A stretch of 61,696 nucleotides of DNA from Chloroflexota bacterium. GTDB taxonomy: Bacteria > Chloroflexota > Anaerolineae > Aggregatilineales > UBA2796. The position numbers and the translations under genes are program-made. Location of the stretch: positions 1 through 61,696 of the forward strand of contig JAJPHV010000103.1 in the NCBI GenBank assembly GCA_021325095.1, written 5' to 3'. Position 1 is the first letter of the stretch. Each line of letters starts with the position of its first letter. The notes below the pieces were generated by a model. That model was not told the origin of the DNA and searched no databases. It saw nothing but the letters and a program-made list of their open reading frames with translations. This document shows, piece by piece, positions 51,737-59,785 of this stretch.

Positions 51737-52224
51737 GCAGTCTGGAGATTGATACCTACCTGGCACAAATTGAAAGTCATTTGCAAGAACTTGAACCTGA
51801 CAGCCGCGCCGAGCTTCTGTTGGAACTACGCACCCACATTGAGGATAGTATGACTGAGTTGCCTGGTCAGGATGTCATTGCGCGAATGGGTCCTCCTACG
51901 AAAGTGGGACGAGCACTCGCTAAAGCAAATCGGGCCCATCCCAACCGTAGAAAACGCTGGATTATTGCGCCGGTAGCGACCTTTGTCATTATTGTAAGCC
52001 TCGTTCCTATCTTAGCTCAAGGTAATAAACCTCAGCATTGTGTTTCAAGTCTAATAGCTGCGAACACGAATACGTTTCAGGCGCAATCCACAGCCTGTTT
52101 TGATAACTTTGCAGATGCAATTTCCTACGCTACTGGCGGGGCCGTTAGTCTTCCTCAAAGTGCTTCACCAGATGAAGTGAGTGCAGCGCTGCGACAGTAT
52201 TATGCTACAAGAAATCCTAGATAA
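51733..52224 (+). CDS. HAAS-like membrane protein cotranslated with PadR
   Basis: The protein of 163 residues has a cytoplasmic helical domain (2-70, IESHLQELEPDSRAELLLEL), like the HAAS/DUF1700 domain that is usually encoded after a PadR regulator. A membrane segment follows at about 76-96 (WIIAPVATFVIIVSLVPILA). The outer 65 residues (CVSSLI, STACFDNFADAISYATGG, PDEVSAALRQY) resemble the N-terminal region of the next gene's product. It is probably the sensor or partner through which PadR is controlled. The ATG is at 51733. Confidence 0.78.
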   Translation: MSSLEIDTYLAQIESHLQELEPDSRAELLLELRTHIEDSMTELPGQDVIARMGPPTKVGRALAKANRAHPNRRKRWIIAPVATFVIIVSLVPILAQGNKPQHCVSSLIAANTNTFQAQSTACFDNFADAISYATGGAVSLPQSASPDEVSAALRQYYATRNPR

Positions 52225-52321
52225 AGGAGACGTTATTATGCCGTGATTTGAGCAGATTGTCAGAGCGACAGCGGATGCACCTAAATAGACCCGATATGTT
52301 CCCTGTGTTAGGAGGCCCGAG

Positions 52322-52891
52322 ATGCGTAAATTCCGACATCTTCTCGTTGTTATTACCCTCATTCTTTTCAGTGTTGAGGGACTCAATCCCACAGCAGGGC
52401 AAAGTCCCAATCTTCATTGTGTTATCACCGTCGAGCCACTTCAACCGGGACAAGTCTCATCTACAACGTCGAACCGCACTTGTTTCAATACAGTAGCCGA
52501 ATCTGTTGCATTTGCAACCAACAATCGTATTCAGCTTCCAGCGACAGCAAGTGCCAGTGATGTCAGTCAAGCATTACGAGGCCAAGTCGGGAACCGCTCT
52601 ACATTGGCTGACATTGTGATCGGAATTCATTGGGACTGGACTAATCGACAAAATGCATCGATTGTTTGGCGTTCCTCTGTGGGCTGTGGCCCAGCAACAT
52701 TCACCGTCAATGATATGACACCGAACGGCTGGAATGACAGAGCGGAGTCGGCAGAAGGCTTTTCAGGATGCAACCACTTCTTTCAGTATGAGCACATAAA
52801 TCTGGGCGGGGCAGTACGTGATTGCAATGCGTATTGTAGTGACTTAGGGGTGCTGAACAATCAGGTTAGCTCATGGCGGGCAACCAGTTAA
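52322..52891 (+). CDS. Secreted two-domain protein, second half like a crystallin-type/protease-inhibitor fold
   Basis: The protein of 189 residues has a signal peptide (1-26, LLVVITLILFSVEGLNPTAGQ). The first domain (about 30-90: HCVITVEPL, TCFNTVAESVAFATNN, ASASDVSQAL) matches the ectodomain of the upstream membrane protein in spacing of Cys and helices. The second domain (about 95-189) has six cysteines and MTPNGWNDRAES, NHFFQYEHINLGG and LNNQVSSWRAT, a pattern of beta/gamma-crystallin-like or I36-type secreted proteins. AGGAGGCCCGAG precedes the ATG. Function unknown. Confidence 0.72.
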   Translation: MRKFRHLLVVITLILFSVEGLNPTAGQSPNLHCVITVEPLQPGQVSSTTSNRTCFNTVAESVAFATNNRIQLPATASASDVSQALRGQVGNRSTLADIVIGIHWDWTNRQNASIVWRSSVGCGPATFTVNDMTPNGWNDRAESAEGFSGCNHFFQYEHINLGGAVRDCNAYCSDLGVLNNQVSSWRATS

Positions 52892-52918
52892 TGGAGAGGT
52901 CAAACAGATGTGGCATGG

Positions 52919-53320
52919 TCAGCGGTGTGGGCCGGTCGTGACTGGCCCCACAAAGGCGCTCTGATTGTGCCAGTTTAGATTGATTCCTTCATTAGAGTCT
53001 TTGGCGAACGCCGCCGCTACCAGCACACTGGTATCAATGAGAACCGCCATATTTTTCCGATAGTAGCCATCAAGCGTTTCGCGTACTGTCGATGAGATGT
53101 CCGGTACGTCATCGTCGAACGCACCGATAAAATCATCCAGTGGGTCATGCGCTTCTGATGTTCTCGATGCAGCCTTGTGCTGGTCGATCATTGAGCGCAA
53201 TATCTCATCGACAGAGCGTCTCTCTTGTTCAGAAATCCGCCGTAGGCGTTGTACAACATCGTCAGAAACGATGGATAGCTCGCTCTCTGCATGGTGGAGA
53301 GCGAGCCTGAGTGAGCCTGT
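52919..53320 (-). pseudogene. VapB-like antitoxin remnant fused in frame to a truncated PIN toxin
   Basis: Reading leftward from just after the serA stop, one open frame encodes a ribbon-helix-helix-like segment (DDVVQRLRRISEQERRSVDE, LRSMIDQHK). An acidic C-terminal region (DPLDDFIGAFDDD, TVRETLDGYYRKN) follows, and then MAVLIDTSVLVAAAFAKD, the first strand and catalytic Asp of a PIN-domain toxin. The toxin part ends after about 40 residues without the remaining acidic residues. No ATG, GTG or TTG precedes the antitoxin part; the first possible start is TTG 53200, inside it. Both genes have lost function. Confidence 0.6.
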
Positions 53321-54295
53321 CTACTTCTTCCCCAACCGCTCCAACACTTCCGGGTTCTTCACGTTCTTGTACTCGTTCTTGAACAGCGCGTTCAAGACCT
53401 GCTGTGCGATCTGCACGGCGACGGCATCCTGCGCCTCGACGGTACTCGCGCCCAGGTGCGGCGTATGGATCACGCCGGGCAGGTTCAGCAGCGGGTGATC
53501 CTTTGGCGGTGGCTCGTCGCTGTATACGTCAATGCCTGCGCCAGCGACCTTGCCGTCCTTGATGGCCTGGGCCAGCGCTGCCTCGTCGATCAGTTGGCCG
53601 CGCGCCGCGTTGATGATCCGCACGCCGGGCTTCATTTTGGCGATGCTGGCGGCGTTAATCATGTGTGTGTTCTCGTCCGTCACCTCGGCGTGCAGCGTGA
53701 TGAAGTCCGAGCGGGCAAACAGTTCGTCCAGCGACACAGCGGCAACACCCATTGCCATCGGCGCCTCCGGCGAGATGTACGGGTCATAGGTGATCACGTC
53801 CATGTCGAAGGCGAGGGCGCGTTTGGCGACAGCCCGGCCCACTCGCCCGAAGCCGATAATGCCGAGCGTTTTGCCGTGCAGCTGAGTGCCCATAAAGGTC
53901 TTTCGATCCCATTTGCCTGCCTGCATGGAAGCATAGGCTGCTGGAATCTGCCGCACCAGCGCGAGCATCAAGGCAAAGGCCAGTTCGGCGGTGGCAACGG
54001 TATTGCCGTCTGGCGCGTTCATGACCAGCACGCCGCGCTCAGTGGCCGCGTCCAGATCGACGTTATCGACGCCGACGCCCGCTCGCCCGATCAGTTGCAA
54101 CCTGGTGGCCGCTTGCAGCATGGCTTTATCGACTTTGGTTGCGCTGCGGATGATGAGCGCGTCCGCGTTCGGGATCGCGGCCATGACTTCGCTGCGATCC
54201 ATTTTGGCCGCTGCCTGCACCGTCACATCCGGGCGTGCTTTCAGTATGTCCAGCCCGGCCTTATCCAGATTATCAGGTACAAGGATGTGGACCAT
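53321..54295 (-). CDS. serA: D-3-phosphoglycerate dehydrogenase-type hydroxyacid dehydrogenase (short form)
   Basis: The likely role is oxidation of 3-phosphoglycerate, the first step of serine synthesis. The protein of 324 residues has NAD motif GFGRVG (148-153), R in NAARGQLID, E in VYSDEPPP and H in TPHLGAST. GVGVDNVDLDAATERGVLVMNAP is the SerA-like substrate region. The C-terminal ASB/ACT regulatory domains are missing, so feedback by serine through them is not expected. Another hydroxyacid specificity is possible. The start is ATG 54295. Confidence 0.85.
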   Translation of the reverse strand: MVHILVPDNLDKAGLDILKARPDVTVQAAAKMDRSEVMAAIPNADALIIRSATKVDKAMLQAATRLQLIGRAGVGVDNVDLDAATERGVLVMNAPDGNTVATAELAFALMLALVRQIPAAYASMQAGKWDRKTFMGTQLHGKTLGIIGFGRVGRAVAKRALAFDMDVITYDPYISPEAPMAMGVAAVSLDELFARSDFITLHAEVTDENTHMINAASIAKMKPGVRIINAARGQLIDEAALAQAIKDGKVAGAGIDVYSDEPPPKDHPLLNLPGVIHTPHLGASTVEAQDAVAVQIAQQVLNALFKNEYKNVKNPEVLERLGKK

Positions 54296-54426
54296 ATCTC
54301 TACTTTCTGTTCTGCTTGAGGATCATGCCGGGTAATTGTGCCATCCAATAATAGCGATGGCAACGACTCCGGGATGTGGCGGCGGCGCGCAAAGCAGATT
54401 ACCATGTTGGGTCAGAAAGAATGAAA

Positions 54427-54456
54427 ATGGGCCAACCTCTGCCGAGCCTGACCCAT
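54427..54456 (-). terminator. Possible intrinsic terminator downstream of tRNA-Val(UAC)
   Basis: On the minus strand ATGGGTCA pairs with TGGCCCAT (one G-U pair) around a 14-nt loop, followed by TTTTC. It lies ten bases beyond the tRNA 3' end. Confidence 0.45.
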
Positions 54457-54465
54457 TGATTCGAG

Positions 54466-54538
54466 TGGGCGCTAAGGGACTCGAACCCCTGACACCTTCG
54501 GTGTAAACGAAGTGCTCTGCCAACTGAGCTAAGCGCCC
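54466..54538 (-). tRNA. tRNA-Val (anticodon UAC)
   Basis: The 73-nt cloverleaf has acceptor GGGCGCU/AGCGCCC, D arm GCUC/GAGC, anticodon stem CUUCG/CGAAG with loop UUUACAC (anticodon UAC), and T arm GGGGUUCGAGUCCC. The discriminator is A and CCA is not encoded. Confidence 0.96.
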
Positions 54539-54548
54539 ATTTGTGCGC

Positions 54549-54578
54549 ATTATACAAGCCGCAACAGAACTGCGTCAA
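54549..54578 (-). promoter_or_regulatory. Predicted promoter of tRNA-Val(UAC)
   Basis: On the minus strand TTGACG (54578-54573) and TATAAT (54554-54549) are separated by 18 bp. The -10 box ends 10 bases before the tRNA 5' end. It overlaps the upstream region of mgsA on the other strand. Confidence 0.65.
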
Positions 54579-54596
54579 GACTCAGGGAGACTCAAT

Positions 54597-54971
54597 ATGC
54601 CGGACAAAACGCTGGCGCTGATTGCGCACGATGGCAAAAAGGCTGACATGGTAGCCTTTGCGCTCTCGCACCGGGATCGCCTGCTGCACTATCATCTGGT
54701 CGCTACGGCCACCACCGGGAAGTTGCTGGAGGACAAATGCGGGCTGAAGGTGGACAAAATGCTCTCCGGCCCAATGGGAGGCGACGCACAGATCGCCGCG
54801 ATGGTGGCCGAGGGCAAGGTCGAGGCGGTATTCTTCTTCGTCGATCCACTTGCCAAACAGGCCCACGACCCGGACATTCAGGGCCTGTTGCGCATCTGTA
54901 ACGTCCACAACGTGGCCCTGGCGACGAATGCGGCCACTGCTCTCCATTTGATCAGCGATAAGGCGGTGTGA
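54597..54971 (+). CDS. mgsA: Methylglyoxal synthase
   Basis: The enzyme converts dihydroxyacetone phosphate to methylglyoxal and phosphate, a bypass used when glycolysis is unbalanced. The protein of 124 residues has IAHDGKK near residue 10, TATTGKLL for phosphate binding, GPMGGDAQIAAMV with the catalytic aspartate and VDPLAKQAHDPDI with a second conserved aspartate. Length fits a single MGS domain. ATG 54597 is the start; the frame is open upstream into the tRNA promoter region. Confidence 0.93.
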   Translation: MPDKTLALIAHDGKKADMVAFALSHRDRLLHYHLVATATTGKLLEDKCGLKVDKMLSGPMGGDAQIAAMVAEGKVEAVFFFVDPLAKQAHDPDIQGLLRICNVHNVALATNAATALHLISDKAV

Positions 54972-54974
54972 TGG

Positions 54975-55045
54975 GCCCCCCCCTCTCCGCAAGGAGAGAG
55001 GGGGAACCGAATGGGGCTATAGCGTTGAACATCTTTCCGCCCCAT
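54975..55045. repeat. Interspersed repeat, diverged copy between convergent genes
   Basis: CCCCCCCTCTCCGCAAGGAGAGAGGGGG is a strong hairpin followed by a spacer and CGCCCCATTTGGAGAAGG. It lies between the mgsA and glucan phosphorylase stops. Confidence 0.7.
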
Positions 55046-55074
55046 TTGGAGAAGGAGTCCGCTGGGTAGATACG

Positions 55075-57660
55075 TCACTCGGCCCAGCGGATGATGCCGC
55101 GCTGGAACGGCGTCGGCAGGTCTTCGTGGCAGGGTAGCACGCGCACCGAAAGCCCGTGCTGCCCCGTCGAACGGTACGATACCTGCGTTTCAAAACAATA
55201 CACGTTGGGTGTCGCACCGTTGCTTCCGGCGACGGGGGTCATGTTCAGCGTCTCCCCCGAAACGATCTCGCCATGCGTGTCCAGCGTGCCGTAGTAGAGC
55301 TGGACCGTCACATCTTCCGGTGTCAGCTCGCCCAGATCGACCCAGGCCCGCACCTGTTGCTCGCTGCCGATCTTCAGCTCGTCGCCGGACGTTTCAACTC
55401 GCAGGACCTTGACCTTCGGCCAGACCTGGATCAGCCGCTGTTTCCAGTTGGAAAAGGCGATTCCCCGCGACAGATCGGGCGTGGTGAGGCGCTCGAAGTT
55501 GGCGCAGGCCGGCATGTAGTATTGGTCGGTATATTCGATGACCATCCGGGTGGTGTTGAAGAACGGCGCCAGTTTGCGGATGCTGTTCTTGACGCGCTCG
55601 ATCCAGCCACGCGGCAGGCCATCTCGTGACCGTTCGTAAAAGAGCGGCACGATATCTTGCTCAAGCAGGTTATAAAGGGCCTGCGCTTCAATCGTATCTT
55701 GCAGGTTCTCCTGGGTTTCAGGGTATTCTTCGCCATTGCCGATGGCCCAACCCACCGATGTATCGTAGCCCTCGGCCCACCAGCCATCGAGCGTGCTGGC
55801 GTTCAGTCCACCGTTGTAGATGACCTTCATACCGCTCGTGCCGCTGGCTTCTTTGGGACGACGTGGCGTGTTGAGCCATACGTCCACGCCCTGCGTCATG
55901 GCTCGTGCAATCGCCATGTCGTAATTTTCCAGAAAGACGATCCGGTGGCGGAATTCTGGCAGCCGGGCTGTATTGACAATCTCCCGGATGAACTCTTTGC
56001 CGGGGATGTCGTGCGGGTGCGCCTTGCCCGCGAATATGAACTGCACGGGCCGCTCCGGATCGTTTAAGATGCGGGCCAGCCGTGCCTTGTCCTGGAAGAT
56101 CAGCGTGGCACGCTTATACGTGGCGAAACGCCGGGCAAAACCAATCGTGAGCGCGTCGGGGTTGAGCACTTCCTCGGCGGATTCGATCTCCGACTGCGAC
56201 GCGCCGCGGACTTCAAGCTGGCTGCGCAGCCGCTCACGGCAGAAGGCGACCAGCCGCTCACGGCGGCGCTCATGGGTGCGCCACAGCTCCGCATCGGGAA
56301 TCTTATCCACGTCCCACCAGGTATTCGGATTAGAAGGGTCTTCGCGCCAGGAGGGGTCGAGATAGCGGTCATAGAGCGACCCCATCTCACGGCTGGTCCA
56401 CGTTTCCACGTGAATGCCGTTGGTCACGTGGCCGATGGGCACGTCGTCCTTCGGCAAGCCGGGGTACATCCACTGCCACATGGCCCGGCTGACGGCGCCG
56501 TGCAATTTGGAGACGCCGTTCGCCGCACTGGACAGGTTGAGGGCCAGCACGGCCATGCTGAACAACTCGTATGACCCCATGTTTTCGCGGCCCAGATCGA
56601 TGAACTGGTCGCGCGTCAGCCCGAAGCGCTGCCACAACGTACTGAAGTGCTCGTCGATCAGGTCGAAGCCAAACCGTTCCAGACCGGCGGGAACCGGTGT
56701 GTGCGTAGTGAAAATGTTCCCCGTCCGGCAAATGTCGCGGGCTTGCTGGAATGTCAATTCGGGATGCGCGTCCATCATCAGCCGGATCCGTTCCAGTCCC
56801 ATAAAGGCGCTATGGCCCTCGTTCATATGGTAGACCTTCGGGTTCAGACCAAGCAGTTGCAAGGCCTGGATGCCGCCGATGCCAAGCAGGATTTCCTGGC
56901 GGATGCGCTGGCGACGATCTCCCCCATACAACCGATCCGTCAGGTTGCGATCTTCGGGCAGCGTGTTTTCCGGGATGTTGGTGTCGAGCAGGTACAAGGG
57001 GATGCGCCCCACCTGAGCACGCCAGATCTGGGCATACAGGTGGCGGTTGAGCAAGGGCACTTTGACCAGGAGCGGTTTGTTGTGCTCGTCCAGTTCGAGC
57101 ATGACGGGCTGGTTGGCATAGTCATTGACCGGATAGGCTTCCTGCTGGTAGCCGTCGGCGTTCAGATACTGAGCAAAATAGCCTTCCTGGTAGAGAATGC
57201 CCACCCCGACCAGCGGCAGCCCCAGGTCGGAGGCGCTCTTTAGGTGATCGCCGGACAGCACGCCCAGGCCGCCGGAGTAATTGCGCAGACATTCGGTAAT
57301 GCCGAATTCTGTCGAGAAATAAGCGATGAACGGCTTGTCCGGCGGCGTGCCGTAGTGTTTGGCGTACCAGGTGGTCGTCCGGTTATCCATGTAACGATCA
57401 AACGCTTCGCAGACCCGATCCAGGTTCGCCATGAATGCTTCGTCGGAGGCCGCCGCCGCCAGTTGGTGCTGGCTCACCAGGCCGAGCATCCAGACCGGAT
57501 TGCGCCCGGTGCGATCCCAGAGGTCTCGATCCAGGCGACGGAAGAGTGCAATCGTTTCGTGATCCCACGACCAGCGCAGGTTGTAGGCCAGTTCTCGCAG
57601 CCGTTCCAGACTGGGCGGCAGGTCGGGAACAACTCTCACTGTAGTGACGGGTTTCACCAT
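55075..57660 (-). CDS. glgP: Alpha-glucan phosphorylase (GT35, DUF3417-type)
   Basis: The enzyme releases glucose 1-phosphate from glycogen or maltodextrin. The protein of 861 residues has the N-terminal DUF3417 region (PPSLERLRELAYNLRWSWD), active-site STEFGITECLRNYSGGLGVLSGDHLKSASD, and the pyridoxal-phosphate lysine in EASGTSGMKVIYNGG. The C-terminal 130 residues form the usual extra domain of this subgroup, found in Chloroflexota, actinobacteria and thermophiles. It is a single gene. The ATG at 57660 begins MVKPVTTVRV. Confidence 0.95.
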   Translation of the reverse strand: MVKPVTTVRVVPDLPPSLERLRELAYNLRWSWDHETIALFRRLDRDLWDRTGRNPVWMLGLVSQHQLAAAASDEAFMANLDRVCEAFDRYMDNRTTTWYAKHYGTPPDKPFIAYFSTEFGITECLRNYSGGLGVLSGDHLKSASDLGLPLVGVGILYQEGYFAQYLNADGYQQEAYPVNDYANQPVMLELDEHNKPLLVKVPLLNRHLYAQIWRAQVGRIPLYLLDTNIPENTLPEDRNLTDRLYGGDRRQRIRQEILLGIGGIQALQLLGLNPKVYHMNEGHSAFMGLERIRLMMDAHPELTFQQARDICRTGNIFTTHTPVPAGLERFGFDLIDEHFSTLWQRFGLTRDQFIDLGRENMGSYELFSMAVLALNLSSAANGVSKLHGAVSRAMWQWMYPGLPKDDVPIGHVTNGIHVETWTSREMGSLYDRYLDPSWREDPSNPNTWWDVDKIPDAELWRTHERRRERLVAFCRERLRSQLEVRGASQSEIESAEEVLNPDALTIGFARRFATYKRATLIFQDKARLARILNDPERPVQFIFAGKAHPHDIPGKEFIREIVNTARLPEFRHRIVFLENYDMAIARAMTQGVDVWLNTPRRPKEASGTSGMKVIYNGGLNASTLDGWWAEGYDTSVGWAIGNGEEYPETQENLQDTIEAQALYNLLEQDIVPLFYERSRDGLPRGWIERVKNSIRKLAPFFNTTRMVIEYTDQYYMPACANFERLTTPDLSRGIAFSNWKQRLIQVWPKVKVLRVETSGDELKIGSEQQVRAWVDLGELTPEDVTVQLYYGTLDTHGEIVSGETLNMTPVAGSNGATPNVYCFETQVSYRSTGQHGLSVRVLPCHEDLPTPFQRGIIRWAE

Positions 57661-57785
57661 GTTAGGCTCCGGATGTCGCGCGACAGGCGTACATCAAGCA
57701 ATCATTTCGACAGGATGCGTACCCACTAAGCATAGCAAGCCGAACACCGGACTGCCAAAGAGGATGCTCAACACTGCCCTGTATC

Positions 57786-58655
57786 CTATATCAGCATCAG
57801 GCGGGAAATCCATTCCGCCATCCGCTGCATGAGCCGTTCACGCCCGGCCAGGCTGAGGTGAATGCCATCTCCGATCAGCACGCCGTTGGGGTTCGCCTGG
57901 AAGAAGCTGTCCACCCGTGTCATAAAGGCCGTCTGGCGGTAAACCAGCGCCTCATACTGGGCCTGTGTCGTTTCGGCCAGTACGTAAGGGGTGTCCATGC
58001 CCTCAAAGAAGGTTTGTGTATCGGCACACAAGACCTGCGGGTAACGCCCGATAGCACCATCCGGGCGGCACGTTAACGCGATCTGCGCATTGAAGGCGCG
58101 GATCCGCTCCGGCGTCAGGCCAACACCGGCGTTGTGCTCGGTGAATTCGGCGCGGTGTGTCTCATAAAAGTTCAGGATGAAAATGGTGCTGTTCGCGCTC
58201 TTGTCGAGCAGCCCGTTCACCAGGCGGAGCAATTGTCCGGTATATTGGGCTGGCTGCGCTTTCCCGGCGGCCACATCTGGCAGGAAAGGGCCGACGATCA
58301 CGAACTTGCAGCGGTCATTAGTCAAATTGCCGTAGGGAATGCTCTTCAGGTAATTTGTCTCTTCGGATGAAGTCAAGCCGCCTGCCGACAGGCTGCGATC
58401 AATGACCTTCAGGTCGCTCAGGCCAACTTTGCGCAATTCCTCCTGCAAGATCAGCCACAGCGGGCGAACGTAGATGATGCCCACGTCGCCCTCTGGCCCC
58501 AATTGGAACGTCACGTGACCATAACCATTTGAGTCGCTGGCGATCCCGACACACGGATTCGGGCCGGACTCTGCGCGCGCCGGGTTGACCAGCCCAACAA
58601 CGCTGGAAAGAGCCAGAATCACGGCCAGAAGACGGGTTCTGCTCACGCTGCTCAC
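57786..58655 (-). CDS. Secreted SGNH-hydrolase-like protein
   Basis: The protein of 289 residues has a signal peptide (1-28, LLAVILALSSVVGLVNPARA). Block I of the SGNH fold may be GIASDSNGYG. The C-terminal catalytic pair is visible in GDGIHLSLAGRERLM (D and H). The nucleophile serine is not in the canonical GDS context. GTG 58655 overlaps the stop of the previous gene by 4 bp. It is the last gene of the O-acetylation operon and may transfer acetyl groups or bind the acceptor glycan. Confidence 0.75.
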   Translation of the reverse strand: MSSVSRTRLLAVILALSSVVGLVNPARAESGPNPCVGIASDSNGYGHVTFQLGPEGDVGIIYVRPLWLILQEELRKVGLSDLKVIDRSLSAGGLTSSEETNYLKSIPYGNLTNDRCKFVIVGPFLPDVAAGKAQPAQYTGQLLRLVNGLLDKSANSTIFILNFYETHRAEFTEHNAGVGLTPERIRAFNAQIALTCRPDGAIGRYPQVLCADTQTFFEGMDTPYVLAETTQAQYEALVYRQTAFMTRVDSFFQANPNGVLIGDGIHLSLAGRERLMQRMAEWISRLMLI

Positions 58656-59785
58656 CTCTGCACTCCTAACCTATCAAGTTCCAGTGCAATCCGGTCTGCC
58701 ACGACCTTCCAACCCGCTGCATCCATATGGATAGCCGTATCAGTAAAACGCTCTTTGGGGATCGCGTTCCACAGATCAAGATACCACGCCTGACGGCTTC
58801 GCATCGCGTCCGCTATGAAGCGCCGGTTGAAGTCATACAGGGCACGTTCATAGTAGTAATTGTAATTGACGTCACTGTTTGGCCCACTGCCAATCAGGAT
58901 GGGTTCATTGACATAGAGTAGCGCAACGTTGGCTTTGTTTGCCATTGTTTGCCCGACGGACAGAAAACTGACGTTATCGTTGGGGAACTGGTCACCGCTG
59001 CTCGGTTCGCCGATCACGTGGCGCGCCCTGGCCGGTATAGGCGCACTGCCAATGCGCGAGGACTGCGTGTAGTCCCATCGGGTCTCGATGAAGGGATAGG
59101 TGAAGGCGCGGCTCCAGGCCAGGAACGATTCCGGCGCGCAAATGGCGATCCATGTACACCAGGCCGGTTCGGGCAGCATCCGGGCGTTGTACCAGTCGTG
59201 CAAGCCATATTCGCGGGCAAGCTGGCGCAAGCGCGCCCGGTTCACATTCCATATCGGGTTAGTGCTGGCCGTGTCCTGGGCGTTTTCGTCGGCGATCATG
59301 GTGATAAACCAGATGATCAGGTCTGGCTGGTAGCGCAGTGCCGCGTCGAGAATCAACACGTCTTTGGCCCAGTTCGGGTGAGGGTAGGCCAGATTGTAGG
59401 CGGTGAGCCGTTTGCCGTTGATACGCAGGCCGTGTGCGGTCAACTGGGCCGAAACGTGCTGATCTTCGGGCAAGTTCCAGCCCAGGATGGCCGAGTCGCC
59501 CAGGACGACGACGCGGTACTCATCCGGCGCTTTGGGCGTATAGGCGATGGCGTGCGAGGCCAGCATTGCCTCCACAGGCAGCGGATCGACGCCGTTATCG
59601 TGCAGGTCGTACAGGCGCGGCCTGCCGTGCCCGACCAGCCCCCACAAATTGAACGTGTAGAGTCTGGCAAGTGGATCAAGGCCCGACGCCAGGCACACGA
59701 CGTTGGCGATGAGCAGCAGTGCCACGCTCTTCGCAAAAACGCGCAGCAGCACGTGCAGGGACGAAAAGGGCATCGCTCGCATCAT
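58652..59785 (-). CDS. Membrane-anchored SGNH-like protein of an MBOAT operon (AlgJ/AlgX-like)
   Basis: The protein of 377 residues has one N-terminal membrane segment (about 13-34), then an outer SGNH domain: block I is VVLGDSAILGWNL with the serine nucleophile (about 92-105), and the C-terminal DTAIHMDAAGWKVVADRI has D and H. In AlgI/AlgJ-type systems this partner receives acetyl groups from the MBOAT protein and modifies a polysaccharide outside the membrane. ATG 59785 overlaps the MBOAT stop (ATGA). Confidence 0.85.
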   Translation of the reverse strand: MMRAMPFSSLHVLLRVFAKSVALLLIANVVCLASGLDPLARLYTFNLWGLVGHGRPRLYDLHDNGVDPLPVEAMLASHAIAYTPKAPDEYRVVVLGDSAILGWNLPEDQHVSAQLTAHGLRINGKRLTAYNLAYPHPNWAKDVLILDAALRYQPDLIIWFITMIADENAQDTASTNPIWNVNRARLRQLAREYGLHDWYNARMLPEPAWCTWIAICAPESFLAWSRAFTYPFIETRWDYTQSSRIGSAPIPARARHVIGEPSSGDQFPNDNVSFLSVGQTMANKANVALLYVNEPILIGSGPNSDVNYNYYYERALYDFNRRFIADAMRSRQAWYLDLWNAIPKERFTDTAIHMDAAGWKVVADRIALELDRLGVQR

